This document shows positions 35,043 through 43,024 of a DNA stretch of 64,000 bases, piece after piece. Source of the stretch: CAZJRB01 sp964547995 (GTDB taxonomy: Bacteria > Planctomycetota > Planctomycetia > Pirellulales > Thermoguttaceae); assembly GCA_964547995.1 (NCBI GenBank), contig CAZJRB010000016.1, forward strand, positions 23,594 through 87,593, written 5' to 3'. The stretch's first letter is position 1. Each line of letters begins with the position of its first letter. Made by a program: the position numbers and the translations under genes. The notes under the pieces are model-generated. The model made no database searches and was not told where the DNA came from. It saw nothing but the letters and a program-made list of their open reading frames with translations.

Positions 35043-36356
35043 TCAATCGTGGACGTAGGTCTCCAAGAATCGCGCGAGGCGGTGGAAGTCGGAATCGGGT
35101 TCGATGTAACGGACGACGGTCACCAGCGTGGCCGGGTCGACCAGTTGGTTGAAGGGGACATAGTTCAGGTCGAGCTGGCCGGAAACCGACACCATCACGC
35201 CGTCGAGTCGTTTCTCGACGAGTGCGCGGTAGGAACCGACTCCGAGTTGGCTGCCGAGCATAACGTCGAATGCCTGTGGCCGGGCACAGCGGCTCTCGTA
35301 GCCGAGTTGCAGTCCGGTAATTTTCTTCTTCTTGCCGGTCTGTGCCGTGTACTCGTTGCCGACCAGGTCGGCGAAGAGCCGGCTGAGGTTCAATTTCGAG
35401 ATGGCGATATGGCCGTGTTCGTCGCGGGGTACGCCCTCGAGGTGCTTGTTGGGGAGAAATTCGGCCAAGCCCTCGGCCAGCACGACGACGCCGAACTCCT
35501 TGCCTTCAGCCTCCTCGCGCACCCGCATCGTGGCGACGATCCGCCTGACGACCTCCTCGAGGTCCATAACGCGGCGGATTCGGGTCTTATCGCTTTCCGG
35601 ACCGGTCACCTCTTCGCTCGCCTCGTATTTTCCGGTAATGTCCTCCACGCTGATCGCAAGGCTGGCCTCACCGGCAATCGCGGCGCCGTAGGCCAGCCAT
35701 CCGGCGCTTCGGCCCATCGTCTCGGTGATAAAGTAGCTGCGGTTGGCTTCGGCGTCGGCCAGCAGGTTGCGGATTTCGGAGGCCAGCACCTCGACGGCGG
35801 TGAAATATCCGAACGTGAAGTCGATGCCCATGTAATCGTTGTCAATCGTTTTCGGCAGGTGAACGACGGGGATGCGTCGGCTCCCCTCGGGTAATTTCTC
35901 TTGGAAGAGTTTGAATTTGTTTGCCGTTTTGAGAGTATCGTCACCACCGATGGAGATCAGGGCATCAACCTCCAACGACACCAGGGCCTCGTAGACGGTC
36001 TTAAGCGCCGCGGCCCGTTCGGGGTCGTCAAGGTGTTCCGGATTGGACACTTGCTTACCGGGGTTAGCTCTCGCCGTGCCGATCATGATCCCTTGAGTAT
36101 TACGGGTGCGTTTGAGCACTTTATGGTCGATCGGAATATAGTCTTCTCCCTCGACCATCGGCCGGTCGGGGCCGAACTCCATCAGTCGGGAGTAGCCGAA
36201 CTTGATGCCGAGCACGTCGATATTGTTCCGCAGGAAGGAAACGGCCGCCGTCGAAATGACCGCATTGGCCGCGGGGGCCGGGCCGCCGGCAAAAAGAATT
36301 GCCACCCGGCGAATGCTCGACTCCAAATGGGGAGGTCTGGACAACGTGCTCCTCAT
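35043..36356 (-). CDS. Pyrophosphate-type 6-phosphofructokinase
   Basis: 437 residues. It phosphorylates fructose 6-phosphate to the 1,6-bisphosphate, reversibly if PPi is used. GGDDTL and PKTIDND replace the GGDGS and PGTIDND of ATP enzymes; the Asp and Lys at these places are the marks of PPi dependence. ETMGRSAGW and AEGLAEF are further PFK blocks. AGGAG precedes the ATG at 36356. It starts 31 bases after accC, so it may be cotranscribed with it; a reversible glycolytic step beside PEPCK-type gluconeogenesis in the same genome would be coherent. Confidence 0.88.
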   Translation of the reverse strand: MRSTLSRPPHLESSIRRVAILFAGGPAPAANAVISTAAVSFLRNNIDVLGIKFGYSRLMEFGPDRPMVEGEDYIPIDHKVLKRTRNTQGIMIGTARANPGKQVSNPEHLDDPERAAALKTVYEALVSLEVDALISIGGDDTLKTANKFKLFQEKLPEGSRRIPVVHLPKTIDNDYMGIDFTFGYFTAVEVLASEIRNLLADAEANRSYFITETMGRSAGWLAYGAAIAGEASLAISVEDITGKYEASEEVTGPESDKTRIRRVMDLEEVVRRIVATMRVREEAEGKEFGVVVLAEGLAEFLPNKHLEGVPRDEHGHIAISKLNLSRLFADLVGNEYTAQTGKKKKITGLQLGYESRCARPQAFDVMLGSQLGVGSYRALVEKRLDGVMVSVSGQLDLNYVPFNQLVDPATLVTVVRYIEPDSDFHRLARFLETYVHD

Positions 36357-36387
36357 AAATTGCTCCTGTCTTGTTGTCTTGCGCTTT

Positions 36388-37731
36388 TTAGCTCAACCAA
36401 GTCCGCTCAATAAACGTCGTATCGATTTTTCCTTCGGAAAAGGCGGCGTGTTCGAGTATCTTCCGGTGCAGGGGAACGGTCGTCTTGATGCCCTTAATCT
36501 CCAACTCCCGCAGGGCCCGCTGCATGCAATGGATCGCCTCGTTGCGGCTCGGCTGGTGGACGATCAGCTTGCCGATCATCGAATCGTAATGGGGCGAAAC
36601 CATATAGCCTGCGTAAACGTGCGAATCAAACCGGACCCCGAATCCCCCCGGCGTGATCAGCCGCGTGATTTTGCCGGGGGTAGGCCGGAAGCCCTTCTCC
36701 GTATCCTCCGCATTGATGCGGCACTCGATGGCCGCGCCCTCCTGACGAATGTCCTTCTGCTTGTAGGGTAAGACCTCGCCGGAAGCCACCAAAATCTGCG
36801 ATTTGATCAGATCGATGCCCGTGACCATCTCGGTAACCGGGTGTTCTACCTGGATTCGCGCGTTCAGTTCGATGAAGTGGAAGTGTCCTTGACGATCAAC
36901 AATGAACTCGACCGTTCCCGCGTTGGTATAGTCGGCCGCCTTCACCAAACGGACTGCCGCCTCGCACATGGCTTTCCGGGTTTCCTTTTTCAGGTGGGGT
37001 GCCGGGCTCTCCTCGATCAACTTCTGGTGCCGCCGCTGCATCGTGCAATCGCGTTCCCAAAGGTGGACGACGTTGCCGTGCAGGTCGGCGATTACCTGCA
37101 CCTCGACGTGTCGCGGGTGCTCGATGTATTTTTCGATGTAGATGTCGCCGTTGCCGAAGGCAGCCTCGGCTTCGGCCTGCGCCTGCTGGAGTGCCGATCG
37201 GAGTGCGAGGTCGTTGACCGCTACTCGCATACCGCGTCCCCCGCCGCCGCCCGACGCCTTGATCAACACCGGAAAGCCGAACTCGTTGGCAAGCGAGATT
37301 GCCTGGGCCTCACTCTCGATCAAATCGTCGCTGCCCGGTACGACCGGAACGTCGGACTGCCTTGCCAGTTTTCGGGCGGCGTTTTTGTCGCCCACCAGGG
37401 CCATCGCCTCGTGCGTGGGACCGATGAACTCGATATCGCAACTCCGGCAGACCTCGGCGAAATGAGCATTCTCGGCGAGAAAGCCATAGCCCGGATGAAT
37501 CGCCTGGACGTCGCCAACCTCTGCCGCACTGATCACCCGATCGATTTTCAGGTAGCTGTCGCTTGCCCGTGGAGGGCCTATGCAATATGCCTCGTCGGCA
37601 AGATCGAGATAGGCGGCGCCCCGGTCCGCCTCGCTGAAAACGGCGACCGTTTCGATCCCCATTTCACGACAGGCGCGGAAGATTCGCAACGCAATCTCAC
37701 CGCGATTGGCAACCAGAATTCGCTTGAACAT
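36388..37731 (-). CDS. accC: Acetyl-CoA carboxylase, biotin carboxylase subunit
   Basis: 447 residues, standard. ATP-dependent carboxylation of biotin on AccB, first half-reaction of acetyl-CoA carboxylase. Seen: N-terminal ILVANRGEIALRIFRACRE, HPGYGFLAENAHFAE, the ATP-grasp glycine loop SGGGGGRGMRV, VQVIADLHGN and ELNARIQVEHPVTEMV. The ATG at 37731 follows accB by 27 bases. Confidence 0.97.
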   Translation of the reverse strand: MFKRILVANRGEIALRIFRACREMGIETVAVFSEADRGAAYLDLADEAYCIGPPRASDSYLKIDRVISAAEVGDVQAIHPGYGFLAENAHFAEVCRSCDIEFIGPTHEAMALVGDKNAARKLARQSDVPVVPGSDDLIESEAQAISLANEFGFPVLIKASGGGGGRGMRVAVNDLALRSALQQAQAEAEAAFGNGDIYIEKYIEHPRHVEVQVIADLHGNVVHLWERDCTMQRRHQKLIEESPAPHLKKETRKAMCEAAVRLVKAADYTNAGTVEFIVDRQGHFHFIELNARIQVEHPVTEMVTGIDLIKSQILVASGEVLPYKQKDIRQEGAAIECRINAEDTEKGFRPTPGKITRLITPGGFGVRFDSHVYAGYMVSPHYDSMIGKLIVHQPSRNEAIHCMQRALRELEIKGIKTTVPLHRKILEHAAFSEGKIDTTFIERTWLS

Positions 37732-37758
37732 CTTTTCGAGCCGTATTCTACCTACTCG

Positions 37759-38226
37759 TTACTCTCGCGTATCAACCTTGAACATGGCTTGACCGAACTC
37801 GACCGGCTCGCCGTTCTCCACCAGTACCGAAACGATCTTGCCGGATACCTCGGCCGGGATCTGATTAAACACCTTCATCGCCTCGACAATGCAAACGGTC
37901 GTCTCCGGGCCGACATGATCGCCGACTTTGACGTATGCGGGAGAGTCGGGATTCGGGGCGGCGTAGAACGTGCCGACCATAGGACTCTTGACCACGGCAA
38001 TGTGCTCGTCCTCAGCGGGTGGTTCGACTGCCGCGGCCGGTTGAACGGGTGTGTTGGGCAGGGCAATGTTCGCCGGCACACTCCCTCCCGGCGTCCGTAC
38101 CAATTGGATCCGCTTGTCGCCTTGACGCAGGTCCAGCTCACCGAGTTCGTGCTCCTTCATCAATTCGATCAGCTCGCGGATTTTCTCGACGTCAAAAACG
38201 TCGTCGCTTGGCGAAGAATCGGCCAT
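37759..38226 (-). CDS. accB: Biotin carboxyl carrier protein of acetyl-CoA carboxylase
   Basis: 155 residues from ATG 38226 (MADSSPSDDVF), chosen over 38259 because GGAGAG lies just upstream. The C-terminal biotinyl domain has VEAMKVFNQI with the biotinylated lysine. The N-terminal part (DVEKIRELIELMKEHELGELDL) is typical, and a Pro/Ala-rich linker joins the two. Between pepP (33-base gap) and accC, as in many bacteria. Confidence 0.95.
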   Translation of the reverse strand: MADSSPSDDVFDVEKIRELIELMKEHELGELDLRQGDKRIQLVRTPGGSVPANIALPNTPVQPAAAVEPPAEDEHIAVVKSPMVGTFYAAPNPDSPAYVKVGDHVGPETTVCIVEAMKVFNQIPAEVSGKIVSVLVENGEPVEFGQAMFKVDTRE

Positions 38227-38259
38227 CCCATCTCTCCATTCGGAAGTTGTGTTTGACAC

Positions 38260-39354
38260 TCAATACGCCAGGACCGCCTCTTCGAGACGCCTGGGGACGG
38301 TGGTGAGAACTTCACACCCTTCCCGCGTCACAAGGACGTCGTCCTCGATCCGTATCCCCCCCCAGTTCGGAAGGTAAATCCCGGGTTCGACGGTCACCAC
38401 CATGCCGGGTTTCAGCACCGTCTTGCACTTGGCGGCGAATCGCGGCGCCTCATGGATATCGAGTCCCAGTCCATGGCCGAGACCGTGTCCGAAGTACCGA
38501 CCGAATCCAGCCTTGGCAATCACACGACGTGCAACCCGATCGATGTCCTCGCAGACCGCGCCGGGCCGAATTGCAGCAATCGCCTTGGTTTGTGCCTTGA
38601 ATACCACATTATAAATGCGTTCGAACTTGGCGGAAAGCCTACCGGTGACCAAAACCCTCGTTAAATCACTTCGATAGAGCCCCTCGTCAGCCCCCCAATC
38701 GACCAGTATGAAATCATTTTCACACACCCTTCGTTCGGATGGTACCGCGTGGGGGAGTGCTGCCCGGGGTCCGACCGCGATAATCGACTGAAACCCGCGA
38801 TTTCGCGACCCAAACAATCGCATTCGGTGTTCCAAGTCGTTGGCTATTTCCCTCTCGGTCTTCTCCGGTTGGAGCGTCGCCCGCAGCACTCCAAACGCCT
38901 TCTCCGCTTGCCAAATCGCCCGCCGAATTCGGGCAATCTCGCCTTTGTCTTTGATCAGCCGCAGTTCTTCGACCAAGCCTGATGTTGGCACAATTTCCAC
39001 TTTGGGCAAAGCTTCGGCGATCTTGTCCCGCAGCGAGAGAGTCATCGAATCGGCCTCGACGCCCAGCCGGGTAATCCTGGCGGCTTTCACGACCTTCTTC
39101 AGCAACTCAACCATGCTTGTACCGGGTTGTCGAATCGCAAGGTCCACACCCGGACACTCTTCCCCCAATTGGGTGGTGTAGCGGGGGTCGCTCAATAGGA
39201 CCTCGCCATCGGGCCGGATCAGCAAGAAGCTGTCGTCACCGGTGAAACCGGTCAGATAAGTCACATTCGTAAAGTTCGTCACCAATAGGGCATCCGCCCC
39301 GGCTTTCTTGATAGCACGGCGGAGTTTGGCACGTCGCGATTGATGGTAGTCCAT
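38260..39354 (-). CDS. pepP: M24 Xaa-Pro peptidase
   Basis: 364 residues from ATG 39354, set by GGAGGAAGGACATCT upstream; the open frame extends to 39420. Cytosolic peptidase that cleaves X-Pro bonds. The M24 metal ligands are visible: Asp in VDWGADEGLYRSDLTR, His in GHGLGHGLGLDIHE, Glu in TVEPGIYLP and the final Glu in RIEDDVLV. Aminopeptidase (pepP-like) versus dipeptidase cannot be settled. Head of the pepP-accB-accC-pfp run. Confidence 0.88.
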   Translation of the reverse strand: MDYHQSRRAKLRRAIKKAGADALLVTNFTNVTYLTGFTGDDSFLLIRPDGEVLLSDPRYTTQLGEECPGVDLAIRQPGTSMVELLKKVVKAARITRLGVEADSMTLSLRDKIAEALPKVEIVPTSGLVEELRLIKDKGEIARIRRAIWQAEKAFGVLRATLQPEKTEREIANDLEHRMRLFGSRNRGFQSIIAVGPRAALPHAVPSERRVCENDFILVDWGADEGLYRSDLTRVLVTGRLSAKFERIYNVVFKAQTKAIAAIRPGAVCEDIDRVARRVIAKAGFGRYFGHGLGHGLGLDIHEAPRFAAKCKTVLKPGMVVTVEPGIYLPNWGGIRIEDDVLVTREGCEVLTTVPRRLEEAVLAY

Positions 39355-39429
39355 AGATGTCCTTCCTCCAAAATCGAAAACGTCCATTGGACCATTCCGT
39401 TTGCCCCTTGGCAATGGCAACTCCTCCTG

Positions 39430-39820
39430 TGAAATCCGTCAAATTCAACCACCTCCGTTTAAGCTCGACCGACTTGCAAGCGGCGTAGGTTCCGGCAATA
39501 ATACGGCCGCACCGGTGTCCTTCTCCTTCGGCGGCTTAAAGACGGAGATCGTCGGCTTGGTAACGTTCGAGATACGGATGATCGGTTTCCTCCCGGTCGA
39601 TTTCACCGCCTTCTCTTCACCAATATCCCCCTTCTCCCCCGGTGCCTTGTCGGGCCAGACATCCATCGTCTTTGTCGGCCCGGGCGTTGGAAACAACAAC
39701 CAAGACAACCAGCAGCGGCAGCAAACAACAGCGGAATGATCTTCGCATGGGGACTGCAACTTCTTGCGGGTCAAAGACTTCACAACGATTCTGCCGAGCC
39801 ATGAGGCACCTCCATTTCAA
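39430..39820 (-). pseudogene. Decayed secreted alpha/beta-hydrolase (esterase) gene
   Basis: An intact-looking signal peptide (MRRSFRCCLLPLLVVLVVV, then SNARAD) is in one frame. The mature start (MDVWPDKAPGEKGDIGEE then KPIIRISNVTKPTISVFKPP and DTGAAVL) is in a second frame, so a frameshift lies near 39665. The second frame stops at 39445, before the oxyanion-hole Gly-rich loop. A third frame shows a WLN-like trace (about 39430-39455). The N-terminal pattern is that of planctomycete acetylxylan-esterase-like hydrolases. Only about a quarter of the gene remains. Confidence 0.55.
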
Positions 39821-39962
39821 AGTTTGGCCGAGTGGGACAGCGAGTTGACGTCCCGTCTATCGGCTTGTAGAATCACGTCCCGTCCGTCAAGTTAGCTGGG
39901 TGGCCCCAGTTCTTTGCCTGCAATTGAGTTCCTGAAGGATAAAAAACAAAAGAGAAGGTGAT

Positions 39963-41537
39963 ATGAAGAAAATTAAACGAATTGTATGCATTGTTATTAT
40001 TGTGGCACCGGTGACCGCGCAAGACTCTGTACAGGCCGCCAGGCAGAAAGCCGGGTCCAAACCGGCGCAGCAAATTACCGTTTCGATAGACACCACCGCG
40101 TCTTCGAAACCCTACAGCCCATTGATCTTTGGTGGATTGATAGAGCATTTCGGACGCCAGGTCTATGGCGGCATTTTTGAAACCGGATCGCCCTTGTCGG
40201 ACAAAAAGGGCTTCCGCAAGGATGTCATTGCCGCTCTGAAAGAGATGAAGGTTTCGGTCATTCGCTGGCCCGGCGGCTGTTTCGCCAGCGGCTATCACTG
40301 GAAAGACGGTGTGGGCAAGGACCGCAAGCCAGTGCCCGATCCGGTCTGGGGCGTCACGGATCCCAACACGTTCGGTACCGACGAGTTTATTGAGTGGTGC
40401 CGGCTGGTCCGTTGCGAGCCCTACATCTGCGCTAACGCCAACAGAAAACCCGAGGAAATGAAACAGTGGCTTGAATATTGCAACGCGACTGAGGGCGAAT
40501 ATGCCGAGAAGCGCAAAGCGAACGGGCATGAGGAGCCATTCAACGTCAAATTTTGGAGCATCGGCAACGAGAACTATGGTTTTTGGGAAATCGGCAAATA
40601 TAGTCCCGATTCCTGGGGGCGGAGAGTGAAGGAATGTGCGGACATCATGCTTTCGGCCAATCTGGACATCAAGTTGGTGGCTCCGGTCTGGCGGCCCAAA
40701 GGCGAGTGGTACAGGCCTGTGCTCGGTGCTGCTGGTGATGATGTTGACTACATCGGCGTGCATCAGTACTGGATACGGACCGACAAGGAAACCCCTTACA
40801 GGAAATGCATCGGGTATCCAGAGAGGTCGTTATCCGATGTGATCAGATTACTGGAAGAGACCGGCTATCGCGGCAAGGTCAAGATCGCTTTCGATGAGTG
40901 GAACCTGCGCGGCTGGTATCATCCGCACTTCCCGCGCAAGAGTCCTGTCAAACCCGATGACGAAAAGGCCGCCGAGTCCATTGCCGCGCGCAAATTGAAT
41001 GACGTTGCCAAGCAATACACGATGATGGACGCGATCTTCAATGCGTGTTTTCTGAACGCCTGTCTGCGCCACTGCGAGGACGTAGGCATGGCCAATATGG
41101 CCCCGACCGTGAATACGCGCGGCCCGCTTTACGTCCATCCCAAGGGCATTGTCAAACGCACCAGTTTTTATGCGCTGAAGATGTACGCCAACGATCTTGA
41201 AGAGCGGGTCGCCCCGCTGGAAATAGATCAGCCGGGTGAGTTGAAGAAAGCGAACGAGAAGATTGACGCGATCGCGACCGTTGACAAGGCGGGCAAGCGC
41301 TGGGCAATCGCGCTGGTCAACCGCGATCCTTTACAGGCCGTCGCCTGCACGGTCAAGCTGGGTGATCAGTTTCCGGACGGCATGTATGATGCGACAGTAC
41401 TTGCCGGCGATTCGCCCGAAGCTTTTAATGATATTGAGCATCCCGACCGCGTTGTGCCCGGGAATACAAAAGTGGAATTCAAGAAAGGCGTGGTCAACCT
41501 GCCGCCGCATTCGCTGACGATTGTAAGGATCCTCTAA
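39963..41537 (+). CDS. Alpha-L-arabinofuranosidase, GH51-like
   Basis: 524 residues, secreted (hydrophobic N-terminus about 1-25). It should release arabinofuranosyl side chains from arabinoxylan or arabinan. GH51 blocks: IFGGLIEHFGRQVYGGIFE near the start, IRWPGGCFASGYHW, the acid/base Glu in WSIGNENYG and the nucleophile Glu in AFDEWNLRGW. The C-terminal beta-sandwich is complete. AGAAGGTGAT precedes the ATG at 39963. Base use is visibly more AT-rich at third positions than in neighbours, suggesting recent acquisition. It sits between two decayed genes. Confidence 0.9.
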   Translation: MKKIKRIVCIVIIVAPVTAQDSVQAARQKAGSKPAQQITVSIDTTASSKPYSPLIFGGLIEHFGRQVYGGIFETGSPLSDKKGFRKDVIAALKEMKVSVIRWPGGCFASGYHWKDGVGKDRKPVPDPVWGVTDPNTFGTDEFIEWCRLVRCEPYICANANRKPEEMKQWLEYCNATEGEYAEKRKANGHEEPFNVKFWSIGNENYGFWEIGKYSPDSWGRRVKECADIMLSANLDIKLVAPVWRPKGEWYRPVLGAAGDDVDYIGVHQYWIRTDKETPYRKCIGYPERSLSDVIRLLEETGYRGKVKIAFDEWNLRGWYHPHFPRKSPVKPDDEKAAESIAARKLNDVAKQYTMMDAIFNACFLNACLRHCEDVGMANMAPTVNTRGPLYVHPKGIVKRTSFYALKMYANDLEERVAPLEIDQPGELKKANEKIDAIATVDKAGKRWAIALVNRDPLQAVACTVKLGDQFPDGMYDATVLAGDSPEAFNDIEHPDRVVPGNTKVEFKKGVVNLPPHSLTIVRIL

Positions 41538-41602
41538 CACGTGCCTGTGCAGGCCTGAAAAAGTAGAATGTCCCCTCCCTTTTTCTTTTCGCCTTTTTCT
41601 CG

Positions 41603-41624
41603 CCCGCTATGATATCGTAGCGGG
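41603..41624. terminator. Palindrome between convergent genes
   Basis: CCCGCTA, 8-base loop, TAGCGGG, between the plus-strand GH51 gene and the minus-strand TIGR03067 fragment. A pyrimidine-rich tract (41570-41602) lies beside it. It could end transcription from both sides. Confidence 0.35.
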
Positions 41625-41641
41625 ATCCCGCTCGCGAGGAA

Positions 41642-42058
41642 CTACTGCCGCTTCAGGATGAGAAAGAAATTTGAGCCCCCCGTGGCGAACTTGGTGGGCC
41701 GCTCGCTTCCCGGTACGCTGACGCACCACTTGAGGATATCCCCATCCAGCGAGTAGATCCCCAAATAGGTCTCGCCTTTTTGGGGACCTTTGGTGTAGGT
41801 CGCATCCATTTTCCAGGGTTTCTTCGTCAGATCCAACACGAACGATCCTTCGCCCAGGTCGCGCGTGTCCTGCTTGCCCGTGATACGAGCCGCGGTGAAA
41901 GTGAGCTTGTGTCCCGTGGCGCCTTTGTGTACGCGTCCCTTCCATCGTTCGCTCCTTACTCGGATGGTTTGGAAAGGACATCGGGAAAAATCGGTTGAAC
42001 ACACCGGGCGTGCCGCCCCGGGTGGAAAGCCGAGATTCAATATACCCGGAATGAGCAT
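41642..42058 (-). pseudogene. TIGR03067-type planctomycete domain, N-terminally truncated
   Basis: Residues 40-138 carry the second half of a TIGR03067 domain: KLTFTAARITG, GSFVLDLTKKPWKMDATYTKGPQKGE (here split), YLGIYSLDGDILKWC, ERPTKFAT and FFLILKRQ. The usual N-terminal signal peptide and LQGTW start are missing, and the first 38 residues look non-coding, so I read it as a remnant. If expressed it would be a small protein of unknown function. Confidence 0.5.
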
Positions 42059-42245
42059 TACGTCAAGGACGGCGCCGGGGCATTTTTCCGCGTTTTTTGG
42101 GCAGTGGACAGTGAGGAGCGGATAGTGGGTTTTTGGTCATTCGCGAGGGTGCCCGTGATTGGGCTGGCGAGGAGGACGCGAAACAGTGGCACGTTATTGG
42201 CACTTCTGATACGTTGACCAAGGGTACTCGTGCGCGAGATGCAGA

Positions 42246-42914
42246 ATGAAACGTCCGACGACTCGCAGATTCTTCTCGTTGCCACCGGCTCGGCGAGTCG
42301 TGGTTCTGCTGGCACTCGGCCTGCTCTTGTTTGCCGGCGCCTATGTGTATCGAATCTCCCGACGCCCGAAGGAACTGCCGCACGAGGAAGCCGAGCAGGG
42401 CCTGGCCATGGTGCAGGAGGTGTTGGACCGAGTCTCTGCGAGCGGCTTCGGTCGTACCGAACGCGGGCAGAGACTCACTGCCGAGGTCCGCCGCCTTGCC
42501 GAAGGCGGCCGTATCCGCTTCTCCGCCTCGCTCGACACGGAGGCGCTCTACCACAAAGAGCGGGGATCTTCTGCGGTTCTGTACCTCGGCGTCTTTGACG
42601 GCCCCGACGGCATCGAATGGCCCGGCCTGGGCGAACTGGCCAAACCGATCTACCACGAGGCACTGCACGCCGTGGTCCACTCGAAGACGAAATCGGCGCA
42701 GGAGGAGTGCGACGCATTCTGCGCGGCCGAGGAAGCCGCCGCCGTCGTCGAACGGCGCGAACCGCGATATCCCGTCACCCGAGACAATCAACGCATCTGG
42801 GAATGGGTCCGCCAGCAGTATCCGGACAGCCCGTCCGATCCACACTACGAGCCGGTCGGCTACAGCCCGGAGGAACTCGCGGAGAAGACCGGCATGGATT
42901 ACGCAACGCCGTGA
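42246..42914 (+). CDS. Membrane-anchored HExxH protein of unknown function
   Basis: 222 residues. One N-terminal helix (about 17-36), then a soluble domain. YHEALHAVVHSKTKSAQEE contains an HExxH zinc motif (HEALH, about residues 137-141) with Glu residues 12-25 further on (EECDAFCAAEEA) that could be the third ligand. Together these suggest a gluzincin-like metallopeptidase. Not recognised as a known family. The ribosome site is weak. Convergent with the PQQ gene, 110 bases apart. Confidence 0.55.
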   Translation: MKRPTTRRFFSLPPARRVVVLLALGLLLFAGAYVYRISRRPKELPHEEAEQGLAMVQEVLDRVSASGFGRTERGQRLTAEVRRLAEGGRIRFSASLDTEALYHKERGSSAVLYLGVFDGPDGIEWPGLGELAKPIYHEALHAVVHSKTKSAQEECDAFCAAEEAAAVVERREPRYPVTRDNQRIWEWVRQQYPDSPSDPHYEPVGYSPEELAEKTGMDYATP

Positions 42915-43024
42915 GGAATGCGGAAACAGCCGGGACCGCGTTGTTTCGGTCATTCGATATTCAGCATTCGAATTCGTTTCGGATTTCGAGCTTCGGATTT
43001 CGGATTTTCCCCCAACGATCCCGC

